Source: Erysipelotrichaceae bacterium (lineage in GTDB: Bacteria > Bacillota_I > Bacilli_A > Erysipelotrichales > Erysipelotrichaceae). Taken from it: DNA of 64,000 bases. Under the pieces are notes generated by a model, which made no database searches, had not been told where the DNA came from, and saw only the letters and a list, made by a program, of their open reading frames with translations. The DNA is taken from positions 1 through 64,000 of the forward strand of contig JAFOLW010000073.1 in the NCBI GenBank assembly GCA_017419165.1, written 5' to 3'. Made by a program: the position numbers and the translations under genes. This document shows, piece by piece, positions 1 to 9,053 of this stretch (the stretch's first letter is position 1; each line of letters starts with the position of its first letter).

Positions 1-2
1 AA

Positions 3-131
3 GATCTCGATGACAAGCCTGATGAAATGATTCGGCAGGCTTTCGATAAGATAAACAAAAGACCCCGCAAATGTCTTGGATACAGGACACCATATGAGGT
101 CTACTATTCAACAGAGTTGCGATTGACTTGA
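3..131 (+). CDS. IS30-family transposase, C-terminal end (partial)
   Basis: An open frame enters from the left edge and stops at TGA 129-131. Its last residues (KRPRKCLGYRTPYEV, ending TELRLT) match the usual C-terminus of IS30-family transposases, where the RPRKxLGxxTPxE stretch closes the DDE catalytic domain. Only about 42 residues are inside the window, so integrity cannot be judged. The element's right end should lie shortly after the stop, in the AT-rich stretch before the ABC gene at 167. Confidence 0.8.
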   Translation, partial: DLDDKPDEMIRQAFDKINKRPRKCLGYRTPYEVYYSTELRLT

Positions 132-168
132 CAATTCAAGAGTCAAAAAAGTGATACTATTTTAGTAT
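128..168 (+). promoter_or_regulatory. Possible outward promoter and palindrome at IS end
   Basis: TTGACA at 128-133 overlaps the transposase stop. TACTAT at 155-160 could be a -10 box, but the spacing (21) is too long for a good promoter. A perfect inverted repeat ATACTA-TTT-TAGTAT (154-168) runs into the ATG at 167. No Shine-Dalgarno precedes that ATG. The IS end may have replaced the original upstream region of the exporter gene; this is an inference. Confidence 0.3.
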
Positions 169-1903
169 GTTCAGGTTATTGAAAAAATTCACGAAAGACG
201 GATGGTGGGCAGCCCTTCTGGGGCCTGTTTTCACTGCTCTGGAAGTCGCGGTCGATGTCTTGATCCCGCTGGTGATGTCGGATATCATCGACAAGGGGAT
301 CTACGGCTTGAACGGAGATATGGATTACATCTGGCAAAGAGGTGTCTATATGGTCTGTCTGGCGGTCCTGGGTGCGCTGTTCGGCGCACTGTCGGGCCTT
401 TTCTCTTCGATCGCTTCGACCAGGTTCATCCGCAATATCCGTTTTGCAATGTTTTCCAAGATCCAGGAGTACAGCTTCGAGAATATCGAAAAGTATCCGG
501 TGCCGACCGTCGTCATGCGTATGACGGCCGATATGCGCATGCTCAGGATGGCTTACGTCTCCATCGTCAGGATGCTGATACGGGCGCCGTTCAACCTGGT
601 ACTTTCCGCATATTTCGTCTTCCGCATGAATCCTTCTCTGGCTTCGATCTTTGCGTTCATCCTGCCGGTCCTGGCCGCAGGCCTTGTGTTCATCTATCTG
701 AAGGCGCATCCGCGTTTCCGTCAGATGATGCTGAAGTTCGATGCCCTGGATGCCGACCTGGAAGAAAACATCGAAGGCATCCGCGTCGTCAAGACCTTCG
801 TCAGGGAAGGCTATGAGACCGACAAGTTCGACGAGTCCTCTTCGGCGGTCATGAAAGCACAGCGTTTCGCCGAGAAGATCGTCATCCTCAACCGGCCGTT
901 TTTTGAGCTGGTCATGTATACCTGTATGGTGATCATCGCCTGGGCAGGTGGAAAAGACGTCATCAGCGGCACGATGACGACCGGCAATTTCATGGCTTAT
1001 CTCTCTTATATCCGGGCGATCTTATTCTCCCTGTTGATGATCTCCAACGTCTTCTTGCAGGTGGTCATGGCACAGGCTTCGGTCGACCGCGCCAACGAGA
1101 TCCTCGATGAGGAGCCGAAAGTCACCGATAAGGACGCCGATCCCGGTCTGCAAGTGGAAGAAGGGACGATCGAATTCAGGAACGTCGCTTTCAAATACTC
1201 CGATGATGCCGCCAAGGATGTCCTGAGCGATATCGATCTGAAGATCGCTGCCGGCGAGTTCATCGGCATTTTGGGTCCGACCGGTTCATCCAAGTCGACG
1301 CTGGTCCAGCTCATCCCGCGTCTTTATGACGTCACAAGGGGCGAAGTCCTGGTGGGCGGGCACAACGTCAGGGAATACAAGCTTGAAAATCTCAGGCAGG
1401 CCGTAGCCATGGTCCTTCAGAAAAATACACTGTTCTCCGGAACGATCGAAGAAAACATGAAATGGGGCGATCCCGAAGCGACCCACGAACAGATCGTCGA
1501 AGCCTGCAAGTATGCGCAGGCCGATGAATTCATCTCGGCGATGCCGAAGAAGTATGAGACCGACCTGGGCCAGGGCGGTGTCAATGTCTCCGGCGGTCAG
1601 AAACAGAGACTGTGCATCGCCAGAGCACTGCTGAAGCATCCGAAGATCATCATCCTGGACGATTCGACCAGTGCGGTCGATACCGATACCGACCACCGCA
1701 TCCAGCTGGCACTGAAGGAAAAGCTCGGCGGGATGACGACGATCATCATCGCCCAGCGTGTCGCTTCCGTCAAGGAGGCCGACCGCATCATCATCATGAA
1801 CGACGGTAAGATCGAAGATATCGGCAGCCATGATGAACTGATGGAACGCAATGAAGTTTATCGCGATCTTTACAATACACAGATGGAAGGAGCGCTGGAA
1901 TAA
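167..1903 (+). CDS. ABC exporter half, degenerate-site subunit
   Basis: A 578-residue ABC half-exporter: six membrane helices in about the first 310 residues, then a nucleotide-binding domain. The Walker A loop near residue 369 reads GPTGSSKST, with Ser where the family usually has the Gly before Lys. The signature is VSGGQKQ (about 474). Walker B ends IILDDSTSAVD, so the catalytic Glu is Asp. This pattern marks the non-canonical partner of heterodimeric multidrug exporters (BmrCD/LmrCD type). It overlaps the canonical partner by one base (TAATG at 1901-1905). No ribosome site is visible before ATG 167, and an IS end lies directly upstream, so the start is less certain than the rest. The substrate is unknown; drugs or peptides are typical. 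Confidence 0.9.
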   Translation: MFRLLKKFTKDGWWAALLGPVFTALEVAVDVLIPLVMSDIIDKGIYGLNGDMDYIWQRGVYMVCLAVLGALFGALSGLFSSIASTRFIRNIRFAMFSKIQEYSFENIEKYPVPTVVMRMTADMRMLRMAYVSIVRMLIRAPFNLVLSAYFVFRMNPSLASIFAFILPVLAAGLVFIYLKAHPRFRQMMLKFDALDADLEENIEGIRVVKTFVREGYETDKFDESSSAVMKAQRFAEKIVILNRPFFELVMYTCMVIIAWAGGKDVISGTMTTGNFMAYLSYIRAILFSLLMISNVFLQVVMAQASVDRANEILDEEPKVTDKDADPGLQVEEGTIEFRNVAFKYSDDAAKDVLSDIDLKIAAGEFIGILGPTGSSKSTLVQLIPRLYDVTRGEVLVGGHNVREYKLENLRQAVAMVLQKNTLFSGTIEENMKWGDPEATHEQIVEACKYAQADEFISAMPKKYETDLGQGGVNVSGGQKQRLCIARALLKHPKIIILDDSTSAVDTDTDHRIQLALKEKLGGMTTIIIAQRVASVKEADRIIIMNDGKIEDIGSHDELMERNEVYRDLYNTQMEGALE

Positions 1904-3792
1904 TGGCAGAAACAGGTTACAGACAGCTTCGTACATCGAAGGCGAACGATGTCCTGGGCACGATCGGCAAGTGCTTCTCTTATATCGGCAAACGCTACCG
2001 TTTCCGTTTCGTTGCGGCGATCGTTTTCACGATCCTTGCATCACTGACCGGCGTGGTCTCGTCCTATCTGTTCACGCCGATCTTGAACAACTATGTCGTT
2101 CCTTATATCGGTCAGGAAAATCCGGACCTGCGTGGTTTTGCCGGGATGCTGGCGGTGATGATCGCCGTCTATGCCGTCGGTCTGATCTCCTCTTACAGCT
2201 TCTCCAAGCTGATATCGATCGTCTCGACCGGCGTGCTCGATGACATGCGCAAGGACTTGTTCAGGGTCATGGAAAAACTGCCGGTGCGTTTCTTCGATTC
2301 ACGGACGCATGGCGAAGTCATGAACTACTATACCAACGACATCGATACCATCCGGCCGATGCTGGCGGACGGTTTCCCGACACTGATCACGACTTTGATC
2401 ACCATCGTGGGCTGTTTCGCTTTCATGTTCGCTCTGAACTTAAGACTGTCGATGATCATGGTCGTGGTCCTGATCGTCATGTTCTTTGCAACGTACACCC
2501 TGGCCAAGGGCTCCCGAAAGACATTCTCCGGTCTGCAGAGACAGATCTCCAATATCAACGGCTATACCCAGGAGATGTTCTCGGGCCAGAAGGTCATCAA
2601 GGTCTTCAATCACGAAAAGGAAGCGATCGAAGGCTTCAAGGTCTTCAATGAGAAGCTCTATGATTATTCGCTGCGTTCCAATGCCTACGCTTCGATGCTG
2701 ATGCCGATCAACGGCAATCTGGCCTACATCGCTTATGCGATCGTCGCCGTCGTCGGCGGCCGCATGTGTATTGACGGCCAGATGCGGATCGGCGATCTGG
2801 CGTCCTTCCTGCTGTTCGTCAGGCAGTTTGCCGGACCGATCTCCAACCTTTCCCAGCAGTTCAACGGCATCATGATGTCGCTGGCCGGTGCGGAGAGGGT
2901 CTTCGATCTGATGGACAAGGAAGCCGAGCTCGACTATGGCATCATCGAACTGGTCAACGTGGAAGAGGATACGGACGAACTGATCGAGACGAAGGAAAAG
3001 ACGGACCGCTGGGCGTGGAAGATCCCGATCGATCCGCCGAAATATATCGAACTCAAGGGGGATATCCGTCTGAATAACGTGACTTTCCGCTATGAAGAAG
3101 GCAAGACGATCCTGAAGGACATCTCCTTATATGCCAATCCGGGTCAGAAGATCGCTTTCGTCGGTTCGACCGGTGCCGGCAAGACGACGATCACCAATCT
3201 GATCAACCGCTTCTATGACGTGGAAGATCAGGAGGGCATGATCACCTTTGACGGCATTCCGATCAAGGAGATCAGGAAAGACGATCTGCGAAGATCGGTA
3301 GGCGTCGTCTTACAGGATACCAATCTGTTCTCCGGGACCATCATGGACAACATCCGTTACGGCAGGCTCGAAGCGACCGATGAAGAATGCATCGCCGCGG
3401 CAAAGATCTCGAATGCGGACTCGTTCATCGAGAGACTTCCGCACGGCTATCAGACGATGCTGAGTGCCAACGGTTCCAACCTTTCGCAGGGTCAGCGGCA
3501 GTTATTGAACATCGCGAGATGTGCGGTCGCCGATCCGCCGGTCATGGTACTGGATGAAGCGACTTCCTCGATCGATACCCATACCGAGAAGCTGATCGAG
3601 AAGGGCATGGATGAACTCATGAAGGGCAGGACGACTTTCGTCATCGCCCACCGTCTCTCCACGGTCCGCAACGCCAATGCGATCATCGTCCTGGAACACG
3701 GACAGATCGTCGAGCGCGGGGATCATGAATCTCTGATCGCTCAGAAGGGCCGTTATTATCAGCTTTATACCGGTAAGGCGCAACTTGATTAA
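1903..3792 (+). CDS. ABC exporter half, catalytic-site subunit
   Basis: A 629-residue half-exporter with the same layout: transmembrane domain, a charged linker (about 345-385), then an ATPase domain. Walker A is GSTGAGKTT (about 420), the signature is LSQGQRQ (about 526) and Walker B is VMVLDEATSSID with the catalytic Glu present. Paired with the preceding protein, whose Glu is Asp, it forms the usual one-active, one-degenerate-site heterodimer. The start ATG overlaps the upstream stop and has AAGGAG about 12 bases before it, so the two are translationally coupled. Likely an efflux pump in the cytoplasmic membrane. Confidence 0.92.
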   Translation: MAETGYRQLRTSKANDVLGTIGKCFSYIGKRYRFRFVAAIVFTILASLTGVVSSYLFTPILNNYVVPYIGQENPDLRGFAGMLAVMIAVYAVGLISSYSFSKLISIVSTGVLDDMRKDLFRVMEKLPVRFFDSRTHGEVMNYYTNDIDTIRPMLADGFPTLITTLITIVGCFAFMFALNLRLSMIMVVVLIVMFFATYTLAKGSRKTFSGLQRQISNINGYTQEMFSGQKVIKVFNHEKEAIEGFKVFNEKLYDYSLRSNAYASMLMPINGNLAYIAYAIVAVVGGRMCIDGQMRIGDLASFLLFVRQFAGPISNLSQQFNGIMMSLAGAERVFDLMDKEAELDYGIIELVNVEEDTDELIETKEKTDRWAWKIPIDPPKYIELKGDIRLNNVTFRYEEGKTILKDISLYANPGQKIAFVGSTGAGKTTITNLINRFYDVEDQEGMITFDGIPIKEIRKDDLRRSVGVVLQDTNLFSGTIMDNIRYGRLEATDEECIAAAKISNADSFIERLPHGYQTMLSANGSNLSQGQRQLLNIARCAVADPPVMVLDEATSSIDTHTEKLIEKGMDELMKGRTTFVIAHRLSTVRNANAIIVLEHGQIVERGDHESLIAQKGRYYQLYTGKAQLD

Positions 3793-3799
3793 AAGTTGG

Positions 3800-3827
3800 T
3801 TGAATCTCGCTGAAAAAGATGTAAAAT
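3800..3827 (+). promoter_or_regulatory. Promoter for tRNA-Pro
   Basis: TTGAAT (3800-3805) and TAAAAT (3822-3827) are separated by 16 bases and lie 28 bases before the tRNA 5' end. Good match to a sigma-70/sigmaA promoter. Confidence 0.55.
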
Positions 3828-3855
3828 AGTATATGCACAAATAAGAATATGTCTT

Positions 3856-3932
3856 CAGGATGTAGCTCAGCTTGGTGGAGCGCTTGCTTCGGGTGTAAGA
3901 GGTCAAGGGTTCGAATCCCTTCATCCTGACCA
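3856..3932 (+). tRNA. tRNA-Pro(CGG), CCA encoded
   Basis: A complete cloverleaf of 77 nt. The acceptor stem pairs CAGGATG with CATCCTG, followed by discriminator A and an encoded CCA. The D arm closes GCTC/GAGC. The anticodon stem is CTTGC/GTAAG with loop TTCGGGT, giving anticodon CGG. The T arm contains GTTCGAATC. C1-G72 is the expected bacterial tRNA-Pro acceptor pair. A T-rich run follows (3936-3950) and probably ends transcription. Confidence 0.95.
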
Positions 3933-3980
3933 TATTCTTTTTTGTTTTGTATAATATAGACAGTAGATGGAGAAAATGAA

Positions 3981-4817
3981 ATGTCAAAAACCGGTCTGGT
4001 CTTAGAGGGCGGTGCACTTCGCGGAGTATTCACCGGCGGGGTCATCGACTGCTTTATGGATAAAAATATCAAATTCGATTATATCGTCGGCGTATCGGCG
4101 GGTTCGTGCAATCTGTTTGCCTATGTCGGCGGAAAAAGAGGTTATGCCCGTGCCTGCATGATACAGAAAGACCGCAGCAATTCGTTCTGGGGCGTTCCGC
4201 AGATGGTCGAATCTCACAAGTTCGTCGATCTCGATAAGATCTTCTATGAATATACCAAACAATACGATTTCGATTTCGACAAGTTCATCAGTAATCCCCA
4301 GGATTGGGAGATCGTCGTCTCCAATGTGGAAACGGGGCAGGCGGAATACATGCATACCGATGATATCGAACGTTCCCGTCTCATCGGCAAGGCTTCCTGT
4401 TCGATGCCGGGTCTGACCGAGCCGGTGGACATCGACGGTCATCTGTACATGGACGGCGGGATCTGCGATTCCATTCCGGTCCAGAGAGCTCTGGATCGGG
4501 GCTGTGACAAGCTGGTGATCGTCCTGACCCGGAAGAAGGGCAACTACTCCCATGTCAACGAAGCGGCACTCATGTTGTTCCGCAGGATCTACGGCAAGTA
4601 TCCCAATTTTATAAATGCTCTGGAAGCACGTACGAAACTGTATCACGATCAGGTCGACCTGGCGGAGGAACTGGAAGCACAGGGCAAGGCCATCATCATC
4701 CGGCCGAGCCTGCAGGAAGTCGGCCGTCTGGAATCCAACGAAGATGAGCTCATGATGTCCTATTATCACGGCTATACCAAGGCCAAGGAATACATCGACC
4801 GTATCAGAGAACTTTAA
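3981..4817 (+). CDS. Patatin-like phospholipase family protein
   Basis: A 278-residue serine hydrolase of the patatin/RssA group. The oxyanion-hole loop GGALRG opens the protein. The nucleophile elbow GVSAGS is near residue 38, and the catalytic Asp lies in DGG near residue 158 (MDGGICDSIPV), completing the Ser-Asp dyad. No signal peptide or membrane segment is seen, so it is probably cytosolic and acts on lipid acyl esters. A TATAAT at 3950-3955 and a GGAG site before ATG 3981 suit independent expression just after tRNA-Pro. The next gene starts 4 bases after its stop, suggesting an operon. The actual substrate cannot be told from the sequence. Confidence 0.88.
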   Translation: MSKTGLVLEGGALRGVFTGGVIDCFMDKNIKFDYIVGVSAGSCNLFAYVGGKRGYARACMIQKDRSNSFWGVPQMVESHKFVDLDKIFYEYTKQYDFDFDKFISNPQDWEIVVSNVETGQAEYMHTDDIERSRLIGKASCSMPGLTEPVDIDGHLYMDGGICDSIPVQRALDRGCDKLVIVLTRKKGNYSHVNEAALMLFRRIYGKYPNFINALEARTKLYHDQVDLAEELEAQGKAIIIRPSLQEVGRLESNEDELMMSYYHGYTKAKEYIDRIREL

Positions 4818-4821
4818 AACG

Positions 4822-5808
4822 ATGAAAAAAGAAAGAAGCACATTCCCGATCTTCCTAGAAGCGGCAGGATTCATGCTGAGCCTTCTGCTGGTCATGGGGA
4901 TCGTGGCTTCGCTGGTGAGCGGCATCTCGCTCTTCGATAAGGAGGTACTCAGTTATCTTTCCGTGATCTTCATGATTTCCTTATTCATCCTGGGCATCCT
5001 GGCCCTTTCCGTATTCATCGCCGCCCTGTCTTCCGGAAAGAAGACACCTTCCGGCAGCAGCACCTTGGTCAAAGACGGCACGCTGCGTTACGAAGGACGC
5101 GATGAAAAGGGAAGAAAGAAAAAGATCAGCATCGACCTGAAGAAGATCGATAAGTTTTTGAGTGAGTATTCCGAGCTTTATCTGATCAAAGATGCCAGGC
5201 TCTTCAAGCAGGACAAGACTGCCCGGCCCAACGCCAATACTCTGTTCGTGTCGCTTTCCGATGGAAAGAAGATGTCATTGAACGAGCTTTCCAGGACCGA
5301 TCCCGGCTTCTACAATCAGATCTGTCATCTGCTCGACCGCATCAAAGATAAGGATTCCATCGATCTTTCTTTCCGCATGCGCAAGTATGCGGCGGAAGAA
5401 GACCTGATCCTGTCCTCACGGGATTCCGCAGGGAAACTCAAGGAACTCTCCAAGAAGGTCAGGGACCGCGAGATCAAGGGGAAGATCAATGAGACCGTAG
5501 ACAAGATCGAAGAAAACGAAGAGCGAATCTACGATCATGCCGACAAGCTCAGAAAGCTTTATGACCACTACCTGCCGATGCTCCGGCAGATCGTTTCCGA
5601 CTATATCACGATGGAGGGGCACGACAAGAAGCTCGTGGACCTGAGTCCTTCCAAAGGCAGGCTCATGGATACGCTGTCCCTGATCGGTCAGATCTTCGAT
5701 TCCTTCGATACATCGGGGGATCCGCAGGGACTCGATCTTCTCGATGCCGATGTGGGGAAAGTAAACGCTTTACTTTCGGAAAATGAGGTACAAGTGATGA
5801 AAAAGTGA
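4822..5808 (+). CDS. XpaC-like two-helix membrane protein
   Basis: A 328-residue protein with two hydrophobic helices near the N-terminus (about residues 12-32 and 42-68), a basic hydrophilic middle part, and a helical C-terminal half. That C-terminal region (KELSKKVRDREIKGKI, then a YDHYLPMLRQIV segment) resembles the XpaC or '5-bromo-4-chloroindolyl phosphate hydrolysis' family. Members of that family often sit beside TelA-type proteins; none is seen here. The biochemical role of the family is unclear and the name does not establish phosphatase activity. It probably shares a transcript with the patatin-like gene, and its stop codon lies inside a terminator hairpin. Confidence 0.55.
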   Translation: MKKERSTFPIFLEAAGFMLSLLLVMGIVASLVSGISLFDKEVLSYLSVIFMISLFILGILALSVFIAALSSGKKTPSGSSTLVKDGTLRYEGRDEKGRKKKISIDLKKIDKFLSEYSELYLIKDARLFKQDKTARPNANTLFVSLSDGKKMSLNELSRTDPGFYNQICHLLDRIKDKDSIDLSFRMRKYAAEEDLILSSRDSAGKLKELSKKVRDREIKGKINETVDKIEENEERIYDHADKLRKLYDHYLPMLRQIVSDYITMEGHDKKLVDLSPSKGRLMDTLSLIGQIFDSFDTSGDPQGLDLLDADVGKVNALLSENEVQVMKK

Positions 5809-5827
5809 CGATTTCTGTCGCTTTTTT
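5800..5827 (+). terminator. Intrinsic terminator
   Basis: The stem AAAAAGTGAC/GTCGCTTTTT with loop GATTTCT is followed by T residues. It overlaps the stop codon of the XpaC-like gene and separates it from pyk. Confidence 0.8.
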
Positions 5828-5874
5828 ATTCGGGAAAGATATAATGGATTTTAGTCTTAAAAAGGAGATTTTAT

Positions 5875-7293
5875 ATGGTCGATAAACAAACAAAGATCAT
5901 CTGCACTCTCGGACCGGCTTCGGATAACTATGACACGATCCTGAAGATGGCCCAGGAGGGTATGAATATCGTCCGGCTGAATTTTTCCCATGGCACGCAT
6001 GAAGAACATCTTGCCAGGATCAATACGGTCAGGAAAGTGGAAAAGGAAAACGGGATCAATTTGGGCATCATGCTCGATACCAAGGGTCCGGAGATCCGTC
6101 TGGGCACGTTCAAGAACGATGTCGAGACTTACCAGAAGGGTGAGATCGTCACGATACAGAGAGAAGATATCGAAGGCAGCCATGATCGTTTCACGATCCA
6201 GTGCAAGGAGATCTTCGATGATGTCGTTGCCGGCAACTACATCCTGGTCAACGACGGCAAACAGAAACTGACGGTCTTGGAGAACGACGGCAATGAGATC
6301 AAGGCGCGAGTCGAAGTCAACGGCCAGCTGGCGTCCAAGAAGGGCTGCAATGTCCCGGGCGTCAAACTGTCCATGCCGTTCATCTCGATGAAAGATGACG
6401 AAGATATCCGTTTCGGATGCAATAACGATGTCGACTTCATCGCCGCTTCCTTCGTCAGAAGACCGGAAGATGTCCTGAAGATCCGCAAGATCATCACGGA
6501 AATGGGCAAACCGAAGATCCAGATCATCGCCAAGATCGAGAACCAGGAAGGTTTCGACAATCTCGACGAGATCCTTGAAGTCGCCGACGGTGTCATGGTC
6601 GCCAGAGGTGACCTGGGCGTCGAAGTGGAGACGGCATATGTGCCGATCTACCAGAAGAAGATCATCGAGCAGGCAAACAAGAAAGGCAAGGCCGTCATCA
6701 CGGCGACCCACATGCTGGATTCGATGACTTCCAATCCGCGCTGTACCAGAGCGGAAGCTTCCGATGTCTCCAATGCCGTCCTGGACGGTTCGGATGCCGT
6801 CATGCTTTCGGCGGAAACGGCAGCCGGTGAATACCCGGTGGAAGCGGTCTCGACGATGGCCAAGATCGCTGCGGCAACGGAAAAGATCATCCCTTACAGA
6901 GAGAACCTCGATCACGCCAAGGCTTCCAACAACAAGACCATCCAGGATGCGATCGGTATCGCGATCTCGGATGCGACTCTGACTTTGGATATCGCGGCGA
7001 TCGTCGTCTTCACGCAAGGCGGCACGACCGCAAGAAGGATCTCGAAGTACCGTCCGCGAGTACCTATCTTTGCCGTCACGTTCACCAAATCGACGCAGGG
7101 CAAACTGGAAGTCTACTGGGGCGTCAAGCCGATCTTCTCTTATGTGCAGAACAATATGACCAATGACGATGAGCTCGCTTCTTCCGTCGTCAAGTCATAC
7201 GGCATCAAGCCGGGTTCGCAGATCATCCTTTCCGCCGGCTATCCGACAGGCGAAGGTTCTGCCAACTTCATGAAGATCATCACAGTCAAATAA
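5875..7293 (+). CDS. pyk: Pyruvate kinase
   Basis: Converts phosphoenolpyruvate and ADP to pyruvate and ATP, the last step of glycolysis, in the cytosol. At 472 residues it has the standard A/B/C domain length and lacks the extra C-terminal PEP-utiliser-like domain found in Bacillus. Diagnostic motifs are present: LDTKGPEIRLG near residue 65, the catalytic-Lys segment IIAKIENQEG near 218, and VARGDLGVE just after. TATAAT at 5840-5845 and AAGGAG just upstream of ATG 5875 give it its own promoter. A terminator follows, so it is likely monocistronic. Confidence 0.97.
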   Translation: MVDKQTKIICTLGPASDNYDTILKMAQEGMNIVRLNFSHGTHEEHLARINTVRKVEKENGINLGIMLDTKGPEIRLGTFKNDVETYQKGEIVTIQREDIEGSHDRFTIQCKEIFDDVVAGNYILVNDGKQKLTVLENDGNEIKARVEVNGQLASKKGCNVPGVKLSMPFISMKDDEDIRFGCNNDVDFIAASFVRRPEDVLKIRKIITEMGKPKIQIIAKIENQEGFDNLDEILEVADGVMVARGDLGVEVETAYVPIYQKKIIEQANKKGKAVITATHMLDSMTSNPRCTRAEASDVSNAVLDGSDAVMLSAETAAGEYPVEAVSTMAKIAAATEKIIPYRENLDHAKASNNKTIQDAIGIAISDATLTLDIAAIVVFTQGGTTARRISKYRPRVPIFAVTFTKSTQGKLEVYWGVKPIFSYVQNNMTNDDELASSVVKSYGIKPGSQIILSAGYPTGEGSANFMKIITVK

Positions 7294-7295
7294 AG

Positions 7296-7322
7296 AGCCA
7301 TATTCCGATATGGCTTTTTTTC
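7296..7322 (+). terminator. Intrinsic terminator of pyk
   Basis: AGCCATAT and ATATGGCT pair around a TCCG loop and are followed by seven T. Confidence 0.9.
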
Positions 7323-7362
7323 TGCCGGTGATAAAATGGAATCAAGGAGAGTTTGATCAAAA

Positions 7363-8556
7363 ATGAAAATAGGAGTTTATTATGTCGTTTCTGCTACGGC
7401 AGCAGCGGAGATCGCCAATGACGGCAATTTCCCTTGGCTCAAGACACTGAGCGAGAAGACCGGTTTTGATTTTGAAGTGACCGATGTCGATCACGTCAAT
7501 GATTACGATATGGTCGTCGATTTCATCGGCGGCGGCGGAACGGAAGGCATCTTCAAGAGAGACATGGACAAGCTTCCGCAGCCTTACTTCCTTCTGACGA
7601 CCGGTGCCAACAATTCCCTGGCGGCATCGATGGAGATCCTTTCTTACCTCAGACAGAACGATCTGCCGGGTGAGATCATCCACGGCAGTGACGACTTCGT
7701 CGTTTCCCGTATCCAGCAGCTGGCCACGGTCTTCAAGGCGAAGAAAAGGCTCGACGGCTTCCGGATCGCCAGAGTCGGTGAACCATCCGACTGGCTGATC
7801 TCTTCCGGTGTCGATGCGAAGGAATCCAAGGAATACAACAACATCGAGATCGTCGATGTGACGATGGAGGAATTCTTCAGCGAGATCGCAAAGAAAGAAT
7901 ACGATGAGAACGAGTACACCAAACTCATCAAATCAAAGGGCTACGATGAACACGAGATCGAAGAAGCTTTGTACATCTACGGCGCTCTGCGCAGGATCGT
8001 TGACAAATATGAACTTGACGGCGTTACCGTCAGATGTTTCGATCTGCTCGATACCGTTCATTCCACGGGCTGTGCCGCTCTGGCGATATTGAATGCGCAA
8101 GGCATCTACGCTTCCTGCGAAGGCGATGTACCGGCACTTCTTTCGATGGCAGTCTTAGGCGAACTGTCCGGCCAGCCGGTCTTCATGGCGAATCCTTCCA
8201 GGATCGATACCGACAACAACGAGATCATCTTCGCGCACTGCACGCTTCCGATCAACATGCCGCAGAGCTTCGAGATCATGACGCATTTCGAGTCGCAGCT
8301 GGGCGTTGCCTTCCGCGGCAAGCTGAAAGAAGGTCCGGTCACGGTCTTCAAGTGTGACGGTCTGCTCAACGAATTCTTCGTTTCTTCCGGTACGCTTCTG
8401 GAGAACCTGAGTTATTTCAATCTCTGCCGTACCCAGATCCGTCTGAAACTGGAACACCCGGTCTCTTACTTTCTGACGGAGTCGATCGGCAACCACCACC
8501 TGATCGTCGAAGGCGATTACGCGAAGCTGGTCGAAGAATTCTTCAAGTGGCTGTAA
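7363..8556 (+). CDS. L-fucose/L-arabinose-isomerase-like protein
   Basis: A 397-residue protein. The C-terminal half (CEGDVPALLSM, VFMANPSRID, FAHCTLP) matches the metal-binding region of the fucose/arabinose isomerase superfamily, where a Glu, an Asp/Asn position and a His bind the metal. It is shorter than true FucI (about 590) or AraA (about 500), so it belongs to an uncharacterised subgroup. An aldose-ketose isomerase on a pentose or a pentose derivative is plausible but unproven. It ends 20 bases before cytidine deaminase and lies next to a large nucleoside-use cluster, which suggests work on a nucleoside-derived sugar. A GGAG-containing site lies about 13 bases before the ATG. Confidence 0.65.
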   Translation: MKIGVYYVVSATAAAEIANDGNFPWLKTLSEKTGFDFEVTDVDHVNDYDMVVDFIGGGGTEGIFKRDMDKLPQPYFLLTTGANNSLAASMEILSYLRQNDLPGEIIHGSDDFVVSRIQQLATVFKAKKRLDGFRIARVGEPSDWLISSGVDAKESKEYNNIEIVDVTMEEFFSEIAKKEYDENEYTKLIKSKGYDEHEIEEALYIYGALRRIVDKYELDGVTVRCFDLLDTVHSTGCAALAILNAQGIYASCEGDVPALLSMAVLGELSGQPVFMANPSRIDTDNNEIIFAHCTLPINMPQSFEIMTHFESQLGVAFRGKLKEGPVTVFKCDGLLNEFFVSSGTLLENLSYFNLCRTQIRLKLEHPVSYFLTESIGNHHLIVEGDYAKLVEEFFKWL

Positions 8557-8576
8557 GCGGATAAGGGAGAAAAAAG

Positions 8577-9014
8577 ATGTCGAATGAAGAACTGATCCGT
8601 CTGGCTTTTGAAGCCAGAGAAAAAGCCTATGCACCGTATTCCAACTGGAAAGTCGGAGCGGCCTTGTTATGCAAAGACGGTACGGTCTACAAGGGATGCA
8701 ACATCGAGAACAGCGGATTCACTTCGACGGTCTGTGCCGAGCGTACGGCGTTCTTCAAGGCGGTCTCGGAAGGAGTTTATGACTTTGAGAAGATCGCGAT
8801 CGTCGGCGGGGATGCGCAAAGAGGTTCACAAGGCTACTGCACGCCTTGCGGCGTCTGCCGGCAGGTGATGTCCGAGTTCTGCAAGCCGGATGAATTCAAG
8901 ATCCTCTGTGCCAAATCGGAAAGCGAGTACCATGAGTTCACGCTCAGGGAGATGCTTCCGGAATGCAACTTCATCGCGGAGAGCGATGACGGTTACGGGT
9001 TCAAGGCAAAATAG
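8577..9014 (+). CDS. cdd: Cytidine deaminase
   Basis: Hydrolyses cytidine or deoxycytidine to uridine or deoxyuridine plus ammonia. At 145 residues it is the short tetrameric type. The zinc site is complete: CAERTA near residue 53 (Cys plus catalytic Glu) and PCGVC near 88 (two Cys). Substrate contacts such as NIENSGF are also present. GGGAG precedes the ATG by 6-7 bases. It is probably co-transcribed with the upstream isomerase-like gene and ends at a terminator shared with the opposite-strand nucleoside hydrolase. Confidence 0.96.
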   Translation: MSNEELIRLAFEAREKAYAPYSNWKVGAALLCKDGTVYKGCNIENSGFTSTVCAERTAFFKAVSEGVYDFEKIAIVGGDAQRGSQGYCTPCGVCRQVMSEFCKPDEFKILCAKSESEYHEFTLREMLPECNFIAESDDGYGFKAK

Positions 9015-9022
9015 ACGATAAG

Positions 9023-9053
9023 AAAAGATCATGGGTCACCATGATCTTTTACT
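9023..9053. terminator. Bidirectional terminator, cdd / nucleoside hydrolase
   Basis: AAAGATCATGG pairs with CCATGATCTTT around GTCA. It lies between two convergent genes and carries T or A runs on both sides. Confidence 0.85.

Noticed and set aside
5857-7017. 386-codon open frame opposite pyruvate kinase
   Set aside because: It mirrors the pyk codons, has an Asp/Arg/Phe/Val-rich translation typical of antisense frames in this composition, and lacks a ribosome site.
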